The notes beneath the pieces were generated by a model. It was given only the letters and a program-made list of their open reading frames with translations. It was not told the origin of the DNA and ran no database searches. The position numbers and the translations under genes are program-made. Shown here in pieces: positions 24,569 to 32,883 of a stretch of DNA of 64,000 bases (its first letter is position 1; the number at the start of each line of letters is the position of its first letter). This stretch comes from Georgenia satyanarayanai (GTDB taxonomy: Bacteria > Actinomycetota > Actinomycetes > Actinomycetales > Actinomycetaceae), in contig NZ_UETB01000002.1 in the NCBI RefSeq assembly GCF_900116375.1, positions 124,001 to 188,000 of the forward strand, in the 5' to 3' direction.

Positions 24569-26611
24569 ATGGTCACAGTCCGACAGTCCCGCCTCGCCCG
24601 CGCGTGCGCCCTCGGTGCCGCAGCCGCCCTCGCGGTGTCGGCCCTCGCCGTGCCCGCGAGCGCCGCCACCGACGACTTCCGCGTCCAGCCCTACCTCCAG
24701 AACCCCACGCCGGGCTCGATGCTCGTCACCTGGTTCTCCTGGGAGGAGGAGCCCGGGGAGCTCCTGCTGCCCGGCCGCGAGGCGGTCACCTCCACGCCCC
24801 AGCTCCAGGAGCACCTCGACTGGACCGACAACAACCGGCAGCAGGCGGTCGACAACCCGGAGTGGGGTGAGTGGTTCCGTGAGGGCCGCAGCTACCGCCA
24901 CCAGGTGCTCGTCGAGGACCTCGAGGCGGGAACGGAGTACGAGTACACGGTGCGGCAGGGGGACTCGGAGGTCCGCAGCACCCTGACCACGGCCCCCACC
25001 CGCGAGGACTGGGACCACATCCGCTTCACGGCGATGTCGGACTCGGAGACCGAGCCCGCGGGGCGGGTGACCCACCGGGAGTGGGTTCCCGGCGCCGTCG
25101 CCGAGGGCGGCGAGCGCCCCTCGGCCACCGACTCGCGGTGGGCGCAGACCTTCGGTGCCGAGGACCGCCAAGGGGAACGGATCCTGCGCTACGCGCTCAC
25201 CGAGGACGAGGGCTTCGCCTACAACATGGGCATCGTCGCCGAGCGCGACCCCGACCTCATGCTCTTCGCCGGCGACCTCGTCCAGGGCGGCGGCTTCCAG
25301 CCCGCCTGGGACGAGTGGTTCCGCCACCTCAGCGGGGACGTCGGCCAGACCGCCCAGAGCCGGCCGGTCGTCACCGCGCTGGGCAACTGGGAGCCCTACG
25401 GCGCCTCCGACGGCGGGTACACCATCCCGGCCGTCATCGACGGCCGGGCGTCCTACCGGAGCTACTTCACGCCGCCCGCCAACGGCACCCCCGAGCACCA
25501 GAGCAACTACCACCGCCTCGACTACGGCCCGCTCACCGTGCTCACCCTCGACTCCACCAAGGGGCTGCCGGACGACCACCGGGACAACTACCCCGAGGAG
25601 GAGCGCCTGACCGGCCAGGAGTTCACCGGGCCCGGCACCGACACGCAGTCGAGCTACACCTCCACCGCCTACGAGGCCGGCGGCGGCACGGACCTGTCGC
25701 CCTACAACCCCGGCGAGGTGCAGTGGGACTGGGCGCAGGAACAGCTCGCGGACGCGCGCGAGCGTGGCCAGGTGGTCGTCATCCAGTTCCACCACGCCCC
25801 GTACTCCTCCGGTGAGCACGGACTGCCGATGAACCACGAGGAGTCCTCGGGGCAGGGCGGCACGCCCATGCGGGTCTACAGCGAGATGTTCGAGGAGTAC
25901 GGGGTCGCCGCCGTGATCTCGGGCCACTCGGAGATGTTCGAGCGCTCCTGGGTGGACGTCGACGGTGACGGCCAGGGGATCCACTACTACGACGTCGGCG
26001 TCGCCGGGGACGGGCTGCGCGGTGAGCGGCACGAGAACGGCAACCTGCTGTCCGAGCCGCTGCTCGGCTACAACCCCTACCGGGTCTGGTCCGCCGACCA
26101 GTCCGAGCCGGAGGTCTGGGACGGTGAGCGGCTCGTCGACGGCGGCAAGCACTACGGGCACCTCGAGGTCAACCTCGAGCGCAGCGCGGAGCCGGGCGTC
26201 GCGGCGACGATGACCCTCACCCCCGTCTACTCCTTCCCGCTGCTCGACGAGGACCTGTCGGTGCTCGGGACGGAACGGCGCACCTACGACGACGAGGTCG
26301 TCCTCACCCTCGGGGAGGACGGGACTGTCGTGACCGACGAGCCCGAGCCCGAGCCCACACCGGACCCGACCGAGGAGCCGACGCCCACGCCCACGCCGAC
26401 CCCCGAGCCCTCCGTGTCGCCCACCGCTCCGCCGGAGGGTGACGGCACGGGCGGCGCGGGCGACGAGGAGACCCCCCGGCCCAGCCCGTCCGCCGCTCCG
26501 GGCCCCGGTCGCCTGCCGAGCACGGGAGCGCCGGTGGGCGTCGCGGTGCTCGCGGCTCTCGCCCTCCTCGGTTCCGGCCTGGCCCTGCGGCGGTACCGGG
26601 CAAAGGCCTGA
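24569..26611 (+). CDS. LPxTG-anchored metallophosphoesterase (purple acid phosphatase-like)
   Basis: 680 aa. A signal peptide (about 1-33) precedes a fibronectin-like N-domain of the purple acid phosphatase type (RVQPYLQNPTPGSMLVTWFS) and a calcineurin-like domain: AMSDSET, LFAGDLVQGGG, ALGNWEP, QFHHAPYSSG and SGHSEMFER supply the metal-site order. GNHE is GNWE here, and the first motif reads DSE rather than DxH, so metal binding may differ. A Pro/Glu/Thr-rich spacer is followed by LPSTG near residue 650, a helix and RRYRAKA. It may hydrolyse phosphoesters outside the cell. The start looks leaderless (TTCGAT, 6 nt, ATG). Confidence 0.82.
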   Translation: MVTVRQSRLARACALGAAAALAVSALAVPASAATDDFRVQPYLQNPTPGSMLVTWFSWEEEPGELLLPGREAVTSTPQLQEHLDWTDNNRQQAVDNPEWGEWFREGRSYRHQVLVEDLEAGTEYEYTVRQGDSEVRSTLTTAPTREDWDHIRFTAMSDSETEPAGRVTHREWVPGAVAEGGERPSATDSRWAQTFGAEDRQGERILRYALTEDEGFAYNMGIVAERDPDLMLFAGDLVQGGGFQPAWDEWFRHLSGDVGQTAQSRPVVTALGNWEPYGASDGGYTIPAVIDGRASYRSYFTPPANGTPEHQSNYHRLDYGPLTVLTLDSTKGLPDDHRDNYPEEERLTGQEFTGPGTDTQSSYTSTAYEAGGGTDLSPYNPGEVQWDWAQEQLADARERGQVVVIQFHHAPYSSGEHGLPMNHEESSGQGGTPMRVYSEMFEEYGVAAVISGHSEMFERSWVDVDGDGQGIHYYDVGVAGDGLRGERHENGNLLSEPLLGYNPYRVWSADQSEPEVWDGERLVDGGKHYGHLEVNLERSAEPGVAATMTLTPVYSFPLLDEDLSVLGTERRTYDDEVVLTLGEDGTVVTDEPEPEPTPDPTEEPTPTPTPTPEPSVSPTAPPEGDGTGGAGDEETPRPSPSAAPGPGRLPSTGAPVGVAVLAALALLGSGLALRRYRAKA

Positions 26612-26618
26612 CACGGGG

Positions 26619-26641
26619 TGCCGCCGCGTCGCGCGGCGGCA
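26619..26641 (+). terminator. Hairpin after the wall-anchored phosphoesterase
   Basis: A 10-bp stem TGCCGCCGCG / CGCGGCGGCA with a TCG loop lies 7 bp past the stop codon. It is followed at once by TACCCT (26643-26648), a possible -10 for pdxK. Confidence 0.55.
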
Positions 26642-26682
26642 TACCCTGGGTCGGTCCTTTTCCTCACGTACGGGAGCAGAAC

Positions 26683-27483
26683 GTGACCCAGCTCGCCCTC
26701 GTCATCGCCGGATCCGAGGCCACCGGCGGTGCAGGTATCCAGGCCGACATCCGGACCTACCAGCAGCTCGGCGTCTACGGGGTCGGGACGATCACCTGCA
26801 TCGTCTCCTTCGACCCGAAGAACGACTGGGCTCACCGCTTCGTGCCCGTCGACCCCGCGGTGATCGCCGACCAGATCGAGGCCGCCACCGCCACCCACGA
26901 CCTCGACGTCGTCAAGATCGGGATGCTCGGCACCCCGGCGACGATCAAGGTCGTCTCCGAGGCGCTGCGCGCCCAGCCGTGGCGCCACGTCGTCCTGGAC
27001 CCGGTGCTCATCTGCAAGGGCCAGGAGCCCGGCGCCGCCCTCGACACCGACACCGCGCTGCGTGAGCAGGTGCTCCCGCTGGCCACCGTCGTCACCCCGA
27101 ACATGTTCGAGGCGCGCACGCTGTCCGGCATGGACGAGATCGCCGCGGTCGACGACCTCGTCGAGGCCGCACGCCGGATCCACGCCCTCGGGCCGCGGTA
27201 CGTGCTCGCCAAGGGCGGCGTCGAGCTGCCCGGGGACGACGCCGTCGACGTCCTCTTCGACGGCGAGGAGGTGACGATCCTGTCGGAGCCGAAGGTCGGC
27301 CAGGAGCGTGTCTCCGGCGCCGGCTGCACCCTCGCCGCCGCGACCGCCGCGGAGCTGGCGAAGGGCGCGAGCGTCCCTGACGCCGTCCGCACCGCCAAGG
27401 CCCTGGTCACGGCGGGCATCCACGCCCGCGTCAGCGCCAAGACCCCGTTCGACAGTGTCTGGCAGGGCGCCTACCAGTCCTGA
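26683..27483 (+). CDS. pdxK: Pyridoxine/pyridoxal kinase of the ThiD-like Gram-positive type
   Basis: 266 aa ribokinase-fold enzyme. LVIAGSEATGGAGIQADIRT is the substrate and phosphate-binding N-terminus, VVTPNMFEARTLSG is the middle motif, and ERVSGAGCTLAAATAAELAKG is the anion-hole/catalytic region. In this subfamily the Asp of GAGD is Cys, as in Gram-positive PdxK. Phosphorylation of B6 vitamers is more likely than HMP kinase (ThiD), but the two cannot be separated with certainty. A GTG start has GGGAG before it. Confidence 0.8.
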   Translation: MTQLALVIAGSEATGGAGIQADIRTYQQLGVYGVGTITCIVSFDPKNDWAHRFVPVDPAVIADQIEAATATHDLDVVKIGMLGTPATIKVVSEALRAQPWRHVVLDPVLICKGQEPGAALDTDTALREQVLPLATVVTPNMFEARTLSGMDEIAAVDDLVEAARRIHALGPRYVLAKGGVELPGDDAVDVLFDGEEVTILSEPKVGQERVSGAGCTLAAATAAELAKGASVPDAVRTAKALVTAGIHARVSAKTPFDSVWQGAYQS

Positions 27484-27490
27484 CCTCACC

Positions 27491-27579
27491 CGCCCCCCAA
27501 CGTCGCGAGTGGTGACGTCGACGACGGCGCACGCGCGTTCGATGTCGGAAGGCCCACCAGTTGCGGAGTGTGGGGGGCG
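27491..27579. repeat. Imperfect inverted repeat filling the pdxK/MFS convergent gap (AACGTCGCRAGTGGT family)
   Basis: Outer arms CGCCCCCCA (27491-27499) and TGGGGGGCG (27571-27579) pair perfectly. Inner arms AACGTCGCGAGTGGTG and CACCAGTTGCGGAGTG pair imperfectly. The element fills almost exactly the space between two convergent stop codons, so it may end both transcripts. The 15-bp core at 27499-27513 recurs at 46550-46564 with one difference. Confidence 0.6.
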
Positions 27580-27582
27580 CGG

Positions 27583-28917
27583 TCAGGCGAGGCCGGTGGC
27601 GTTCTGGGCGTCCTGGGCACCGAGCCGGGCCTTGGCCTCCTCGCGGGAGCGGGCACGCTCGGAGGGGCCGACCATCCGCAGGTGCGGACGGTGGCGCAGC
27701 CGGTAGTGCACCTCCACGTCCCAGTGCCGCTTGGCCCACACCGCTGCGGCCATCGACACGGCGATCGCCGAGATCGCCCCGACGCCGATCGCCCACCGGG
27801 CGCTGAAGGTCTCGGCGACCCAGCCGACGATGGGCGCGCCGATCGGGGTCGTGCCGAGGAAGACCATCATGTACAGGCTCATGACCCGCCCCCGCATGGC
27901 CGGGTCGGTCGACATCTGCACGGTGGCGTTGGCCGCCGTCATCATCGTGAGGGAGGCGAAGCCCACCGGGATGGTCATGAGCGCGTACAGCTCGTAGGTC
28001 GGCATGATGGCCATGAGCCCGGAAGCGACACCGAAGGCGAACGCGGCGCCGAGCACGAGACGCACGCGGGGCCGCTTGCGGCGCGCCGCGAGCAGCGCCC
28101 CGCCCAGCGAGCCGATCGCCAGGATGGAGCCGAGCACGCCGTACTCGCCGGCACCCTTGCCGAAGACCTCCCGGGCCATGACGGCGCTGGTGAGCTGGAA
28201 GTTGAGTCCCAGCGCTCCCACGACCCCGACGACGACCATGATCGTCACGATGTCGCTGCGTCCCCGCACGTAGCGCAGCCCCTCGCGGATCTGTCCCCTG
28301 CCGCGTGAGGTGTGCGGCATCTCGTTGAGCTCGTCGCGCCGCATGAGCGTGAGCGACAAGATCGTCGCGGCGAAGCTCAGCGCGTTGATGATGAAGATCC
28401 ACCCCGGGCCGACGACGGCGATGAGCAGGCCCGAGATGCCCGGGCCGATGAGGCGGGCGGCGTTGAAGGACGCGGAGTTGAGGCCCACCGCGTTGGGCAG
28501 GCTGGCCGGCGGCACCATCTCGGCGACGAAGGTCTGGCGCACCGGGTTGTCCAGGGCCGTGACGATGCCGAGGAGCAGCGCGAAGACGTAGACGTGCCAC
28601 AGCTCCGCGTGGCCGCTGAGCACGAGCACACCGAGGCCGGCGGCGAGCACACCGAGCGCCGTCTGGGTGCCGATGAGGAGCTGTCGCCGCGGGAGCCGGT
28701 CGGCGAGCAGGCCGCCGAAGGGGCTGAGCAGGAGCATCGGCAGGAACTGCAGGCCGGTGACGATGCCGACGGCCAGGCCGGAGTCGTTCGACAGCACGGT
28801 GAGCACGAGCCAGTCCTGCGCCACGCGCTGCATCCAGGTGCCGACGTTCGCGACGAGGGCACCGGCGAACCACAGCCGGTAGTTGAAGAACTTGAGCGAG
28901 TCGAAGGTGGACCTCAT
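27583..28917 (-). CDS. MFS drug/siderophore-type exporter (EntS-like)
   Basis: 444 aa with 12 predicted helices. FNYRLWFAGALVANVGTWMQRVAQDWLVL at the N-terminus and LADRLPRRQLLIGTQ between helices 2 and 3 are typical of the MFS_3/EntS group. It overlaps the MarR gene upstream by 4 nt (ATGA), so it is probably controlled by that regulator and exports a toxic small molecule. A 35-residue charged tail follows the last helix. Substrate unknown. Confidence 0.82.
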   Translation of the reverse strand: MRSTFDSLKFFNYRLWFAGALVANVGTWMQRVAQDWLVLTVLSNDSGLAVGIVTGLQFLPMLLLSPFGGLLADRLPRRQLLIGTQTALGVLAAGLGVLVLSGHAELWHVYVFALLLGIVTALDNPVRQTFVAEMVPPASLPNAVGLNSASFNAARLIGPGISGLLIAVVGPGWIFIINALSFAATILSLTLMRRDELNEMPHTSRGRGQIREGLRYVRGRSDIVTIMVVVGVVGALGLNFQLTSAVMAREVFGKGAGEYGVLGSILAIGSLGGALLAARRKRPRVRLVLGAAFAFGVASGLMAIMPTYELYALMTIPVGFASLTMMTAANATVQMSTDPAMRGRVMSLYMMVFLGTTPIGAPIVGWVAETFSARWAIGVGAISAIAVSMAAAVWAKRHWDVEVHYRLRHRPHLRMVGPSERARSREEAKARLGAQDAQNATGLA

Positions 28918-29375
28918 ACGTCGGCCACCTGCCGCAGGATCGCGACGGCCTCCTCCACGGTGGCGCGCTCCTCGGGCGTGAGGTGGCGCAGCATCTCCTC
29001 CATCCACTCCGTGCGGCGGCGGCGGGTCTCGTCGACGACGGCGACACCGTCCTCGGTGAGCTCGATGTGCACCTGCCGCCCGTCGGTGGGGTGGGCGCTG
29101 CGCGCGACGAGCCCGGCGCTCTCCAGCGCCGCGATGGTGCGCGTCATGGTGGGTGGCTGCACGCCGTCGCGCTCGGCGAGGGCACGCGGGGTCGAGGGTC
29201 CGTGGTGGGTCAGGCCGGCGAGCACGCAGTACTGGGCCTCGCTCAGCTCCCCCACGACGGCGGCGGAACGGATCTTGCGGGACAGTCGCAGGACCGTCAC
29301 GCGCAGCTCCGTGGCGAGGTCGGGGTGCTGGCGGGTGCGGCTCGCCGTCGTCGTCGAGGGCGAGGTGTCTGGCAT
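28914..29375 (-). CDS. MarR-family transcriptional regulator of adjacent MFS exporter
   Basis: 153 aa. It has the MarR core: LSEAQYCVLAGLTHHGPSTPRALAERDGVQPPTMTRTIAALESAGLV as the helix-turn-helix, and SAHPTDGRQVHIELTEDG as the wing. It is first in a two-gene unit with the MFS exporter, translationally coupled. The upstream region has a weak inverted sequence around 29393-29408, which could be its operator, but I would not rely on it. Confidence 0.85.
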   Translation of the reverse strand: MPDTSPSTTTASRTRQHPDLATELRVTVLRLSRKIRSAAVVGELSEAQYCVLAGLTHHGPSTPRALAERDGVQPPTMTRTIAALESAGLVARSAHPTDGRQVHIELTEDGVAVVDETRRRRTEWMEEMLRHLTPEERATVEEAVAILRQVADV

Positions 29376-29554
29376 GTGTCCGATTCTAGATCGTTAGTTG
29401 TGCGAACGAAACAGAAGCGTCGGTGAGGTCGCCCACGCCGTCGTTCTCACCTGCCAAGACACCGGCGACGACGACGCCCGGCACGCGGACACGCGGCGCT
29501 CGGGGCGGCCCTGGTGCGAGCATGGGAGCGCCCGTCCACGACCCGGAGGTACCC

Positions 29555-30766
29555 GTGCGTTCCAGCGCCGACCGCATTCTCACCACCCACGCCGGCAGCC
29601 TGCCGCGCACGCCCGAGCTTCTCGAGGCCAACGCCGCCCGGCAGGCGGGCCAGGGCCCGGACGACTTCGCCGAGCTCCTCAGCGGCGAGGTGACCGGGCT
29701 GGTCGAGCGACAGCTGACCGCCGGCGTGGACGTCGTGGGCGACGGCGAGTACGGCAAGGCGATGAGCTCGCCGGTCGACTACGGCGCGTGGTGGTCCTAC
29801 TCCTTCCAGCGCACCGGCGGCCTGGAGATCGTCGACGACGCCTCGTGGGCCACGGCCGACGTCCGGTCCGCGCCCGGTGACACCCGCCTCACCGGCTTCC
29901 TCCACCGCCGCGACCGGGCGCTGTTCGCCGAGGCGTACGCGGACCCGACGTCGGGGATCTTCACCGGAGACCCGAAGGCCAGCCCCTTCCCCTCCTGCAC
30001 CGGACCGCTCAGCTACACCGGCCAGGACGCGATCGCCGCGGACATCGCCAACCTCACGGCAGCGCTGGAGCGCACGGGCGCCGAGGAAGGGTTCATCACC
30101 GCCCTGTCCCCCGGCAGCGCCTCCCGGATCACCAACCGCTACTACGCGAGCGAGGAGGAGTTCGTCTACGCGTGGGCCGACGTCCTGCGCGAGGAGTACC
30201 GCGCGATCATCGACGCCGGGCTCGTCCTCCAGATCGACGACCCCTCCATCGCGGAGAACTTCGACCAGATCACCCCGGAGCCCAGCGTCGAGGACTACGT
30301 CGCCTTCACCCGGCTACGCGTGGAGGCGCTCAACTACGCGCTGCGCGACCTGCCCGAGGACCGCATCCGCTTCCACCTGTGCTGGGGCAGCTGGCACGGC
30401 CCGCACACCACCGACATCGCCATGGCCGACATCGTCAGCACCATGCTCGACATCAACGCGGGCGCCTACTCCTTCGAGGCGGGCAACGTGCGCCACGAGC
30501 ACGAGTGGACGGTGTGGCAGGACGTCGAGCTGCCCGAGGGCAAGCTCATCCTGCCGGGCGTCGTGTCCCACGCGACGAACGTCGTCGAGCACCCCGAGCT
30601 GGTGGCCGACCGGATCGAGCGCTTCGCCGCCGGGGTGGGCCGCGAGCGCGTCATCGCGTCCACGGACTGCGGCCTGGGCGGCCGCATCCACCCGCAGATC
30701 GCCTGGGCCAAGCTCGAGACGCTCGCCGCGGGTGCCGAGATCGCCACCCGCCGCCTCTGGGGCTGA
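29555..30766 (+). CDS. Cobalamin-independent methionine synthase-like (MetE C-terminal family) protein
   Basis: 403 aa. It has the MetE catalytic-domain fold alone: RILTTHAGSLPRTPELLE at the N-terminus, FHLCWGSWHGPH, FEAGNVRHEHE and STDCGLGG. These supply the His/Cys, Glu and Cys zinc ligands. It lacks the N-terminal MetE half, as in COG0620 paralogs, so it may transfer a methyl or alkyl group to or from a thiol rather than make methionine. The GTG at 29555 has GGAGG 5 nt upstream. Single gene. It ends in a convergent gap with hairpins. Confidence 0.8.
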   Translation: MRSSADRILTTHAGSLPRTPELLEANAARQAGQGPDDFAELLSGEVTGLVERQLTAGVDVVGDGEYGKAMSSPVDYGAWWSYSFQRTGGLEIVDDASWATADVRSAPGDTRLTGFLHRRDRALFAEAYADPTSGIFTGDPKASPFPSCTGPLSYTGQDAIAADIANLTAALERTGAEEGFITALSPGSASRITNRYYASEEEFVYAWADVLREEYRAIIDAGLVLQIDDPSIAENFDQITPEPSVEDYVAFTRLRVEALNYALRDLPEDRIRFHLCWGSWHGPHTTDIAMADIVSTMLDINAGAYSFEAGNVRHEHEWTVWQDVELPEGKLILPGVVSHATNVVEHPELVADRIERFAAGVGRERVIASTDCGLGGRIHPQIAWAKLETLAAGAEIATRRLWG

Positions 30767-30812
30767 GGCCGGCCCCTCCCCGCGGCCACCCTCGCACCCT
30801 GCGCCCGCTGGT

Positions 30813-30846
30813 CCACCATGCGCCCGGTCTATCGGCGGCATGGTGG
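30813..30846. repeat. Imperfect hairpin in the convergent gap after the MetE-like gene
   Basis: CCACCATGC and GCATGGTGG form a 9-bp stem around an imperfect centre. The sequence is related to the stronger hairpin at 30963 (both have a CCACC(A/G)TG(C) arm and a CCCGGT centre). Confidence 0.5.
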
Positions 30847-30962
30847 CACCGGCGGGCGCATGGTCATGAGGAGCGCTCTCCGAGCGCCGGGCCGGCTCCG
30901 GACATGTGCCACAGGCGACCAGGCGCGCCGGATGCTCCCCACACGCACTGCGCGCCCCTCGC

Positions 30963-30998
30963 GCCACCGTGCTCCCGGTAGACCGGGAGCACGGTGGC
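30963..30998. terminator. 16-bp perfect hairpin, convergent MetE-like / NCS2 gap
   Basis: GCCACCGTGCTCCCGG pairs perfectly with CCGGGAGCACGGTGGC around a TAGA loop. Further partial pairing extends outward to the GCGCC/GGCGC ends. It lies 44 bp from the NCS2 permease stop. Probably a bidirectional terminator and a member of a repeat family with 30813. Confidence 0.65.
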
Positions 30999-31041
30999 AC
31001 CGAGAGGCGCAGGGTGGAGAGGTGGAGGAGGAAGGGACGGC

Positions 31042-32505
31042 TCAGACGCTGAGGACCTGCTGGATGGGCCCGAGGGCGAAGTAGACGACGAAGAGCGCCG
31101 CCACCACCCACATGAGCCAGTGGACCTTGCGGGCCCCGCCCTTGCGCGCCGCGGCGAGGACGACGTAGGCGACGAAGCCGGCGCCGATGCCCACGGTGAT
31201 GGAGTAGGCGAAGGGCATGAGGACGATGGTGAGGAAGGCCGGGATGGCGATCGCCATGTCCCGCCAGCTGATCTCGGTGACCTGCTGCATCATGAGGAAG
31301 CCGACGATGACGAGCGCCGGGGTCGCCGCCTCGTAGGGGACGAACTCGGCGAGCGGCGCGAGGAAGACGGCGAGCAGGAACGCGACGCCGGTGACGACCG
31401 AGGCCAGACCGGTGCGCGCGCCGTCGCCCACGCCCGCAGCGGACTCGATGAAGCTCGTGTTGGAGGAGACGCCCGCGGCGCCACCGGCGACGGCGGCCAC
31501 CGAGTCGACCACGAGGATCTGCCGGGTGCTGGGCGGGTTGCCGTTCTCGTCGAGCAGGTCGGCCTCGGCGCCGATGGCGACCATCGTGCCCATCGTGTCG
31601 AAGAAGTCGGCGAGCAGGATCGAGAAGATGAGGAGCAGCGCGGCGACGACACCGATCTTGCCGAAGGCGCCGAAGAGGGAGAACTGGCCGAGCGTGCCGA
31701 AGTCCGGCGCCGCGACGACCGAGCCCTCGATCGCGGGAACCGTCAGCCCCCAGCCGCCCGCGGCCCCCTCCGCCTGCGTCCCGACGTGCGCGACGGCCTC
31801 GATGATGCCGGCCAGCACGGTGGCGGCGACGATCCCGATGAGCATCGCGCCGCGCACGCCCCGCGCCATGAGGACGATGATGAGGAAGAGGCCGACGACG
31901 AAGACGACCGCGGGCCAGCCCACGAGCGAGCCGTCGACGCCGAGCTGCAGCGGCGTGCCGCCGGGCCGGACGATGCCGGCGTTGACGAGGCCGACGAGCG
32001 CGATGAACAGGCCGATGCCGACCGAGATCGCGACCTTGAGCTGCTGCGGCACGGCCCGGAAGACGGCCTCGCGCAGCCCGGTGAGGACGAGCACGAGGAT
32101 GAGGATGCCCTCGAGGACGATGAGCCCCATCGCGTCGGCCCACGTCATCCCCGGCATGCCGACGACGGTGTAGGCGAGGAGGGCGTTGATCCCGAGGCCC
32201 GCCGCCACGGCGAGGGGGAACTTCGCCACCGAGCCCATGAGGATCGACATGAGGCCCGCGACGAGGGCGGTGCCCGCGGCGACCGCGGCGAAGTTCGGTT
32301 CGTCGGTGCCGCCGCCGAGGTAGGCGCCGGTGGAGTCCGGTGTGGAGAGGATGAGGGGGTTGAGGACGAGGATGTAGGACATCGCGAAGAAGGTGACGAT
32401 GCCTCCCCGGATCTCCTGGCCGATGGTCGATCCGCGCTCGGAGATGCGGAAGTATCGGTCGATCCAGCTGGGGTTCTGCGTGCGCGCCGGCGCCGGTGTG
32501 GACAT
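31042..32505 (-). CDS. NCS2 (AzgA-like) nucleobase permease
   Basis: 487 aa with 12-14 helices. IRGGIVTFFAMSYILVLNP near the N-terminus, AGLGINALLAYTVVG and ILLADFFDTMGTMVAIGAEA are the signatures of the AzgA adenine/guanine/hypoxanthine group. Proton-driven purine uptake is likely. I chose the ATG at 32505. An in-frame ATG at 32514 would add three residues. It is divergent from the DUF2530 gene, a pairing known in other actinobacteria. Confidence 0.87.
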   Translation of the reverse strand: MSTPAPARTQNPSWIDRYFRISERGSTIGQEIRGGIVTFFAMSYILVLNPLILSTPDSTGAYLGGGTDEPNFAAVAAGTALVAGLMSILMGSVAKFPLAVAAGLGINALLAYTVVGMPGMTWADAMGLIVLEGILILVLVLTGLREAVFRAVPQQLKVAISVGIGLFIALVGLVNAGIVRPGGTPLQLGVDGSLVGWPAVVFVVGLFLIIVLMARGVRGAMLIGIVAATVLAGIIEAVAHVGTQAEGAAGGWGLTVPAIEGSVVAAPDFGTLGQFSLFGAFGKIGVVAALLLIFSILLADFFDTMGTMVAIGAEADLLDENGNPPSTRQILVVDSVAAVAGGAAGVSSNTSFIESAAGVGDGARTGLASVVTGVAFLLAVFLAPLAEFVPYEAATPALVIVGFLMMQQVTEISWRDMAIAIPAFLTIVLMPFAYSITVGIGAGFVAYVVLAAARKGGARKVHWLMWVVAALFVVYFALGPIQQVLSV

Positions 32506-32631
32506 GGGCCGCATGGTGCCAGAACCGCGCCGCCGGCCGTCGTGCGTGCTCACTCCGCAGGCGACGACGGCGGACCGCTCGGCGGCTGCCCGGCGCCCGT
32601 CCGCGGCCGTCCGGTCCCCTACCATCGAGCC

Positions 32632-32871
32632 ATGCGCATCCCGGAGACCCGCTCGCAGGACCTGCCGCCGATGCGCGTCAACACGGTGACGATGTTCCTC
32701 GCCGGCACGATCGCGTGGGCGGTCGGGCTCGTCGTCGTGCTCGTCCTCGAGGCGACCGGCCGCCACCTCGACGGCGTGGTGGCCATCTGCCTCACCGGCA
32801 TCGCCGTGGGCCTCCTCGGCATGCTCTGGGGCGTGGCCCAGCAGCGCCGCGCCGCCCGCCGCGGGCGGTAG
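32632..32871 (+). CDS. Small two-helix DUF2530 membrane protein
   Basis: 79 aa. MRIPETRSQDLPPMRVNT followed by two hydrophobic helices and a basic tail ([10 protein letters not shown]) is the DUF2530 family. Function is unknown. The start is probably leaderless: TACCAT (32620-32625), six bases, then ATG. Divergent from the purine permease. Confidence 0.82.
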   Translation: MRIPETRSQDLPPMRVNTVTMFLAGTIAWAVGLVVVLVLEATGRHLDGVVAICLTGIAVGLLGMLWGVAQQRRAARRGR

Positions 32872-32883
32872 CGCCGCCCGCGG

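Noticed and set aside
24476-26614. Minus-strand frame of 712 codons opposite the phosphoesterase
   Set aside because: The plus-strand frame has signal peptide, metal motifs and LPSTG. The minus frame has none.
29393-29408. MarR operator between the MarR gene and the MetE-like gene
   Set aside because: Only a very short imperfect inverted sequence (GTT ... AAC) is present, not enough to list as a site.
29376-29554. Riboswitch upstream of the MetE-like gene
   Set aside because: I saw no SAM, cobalamin or other conserved aptamer core in this 179-bp gap.
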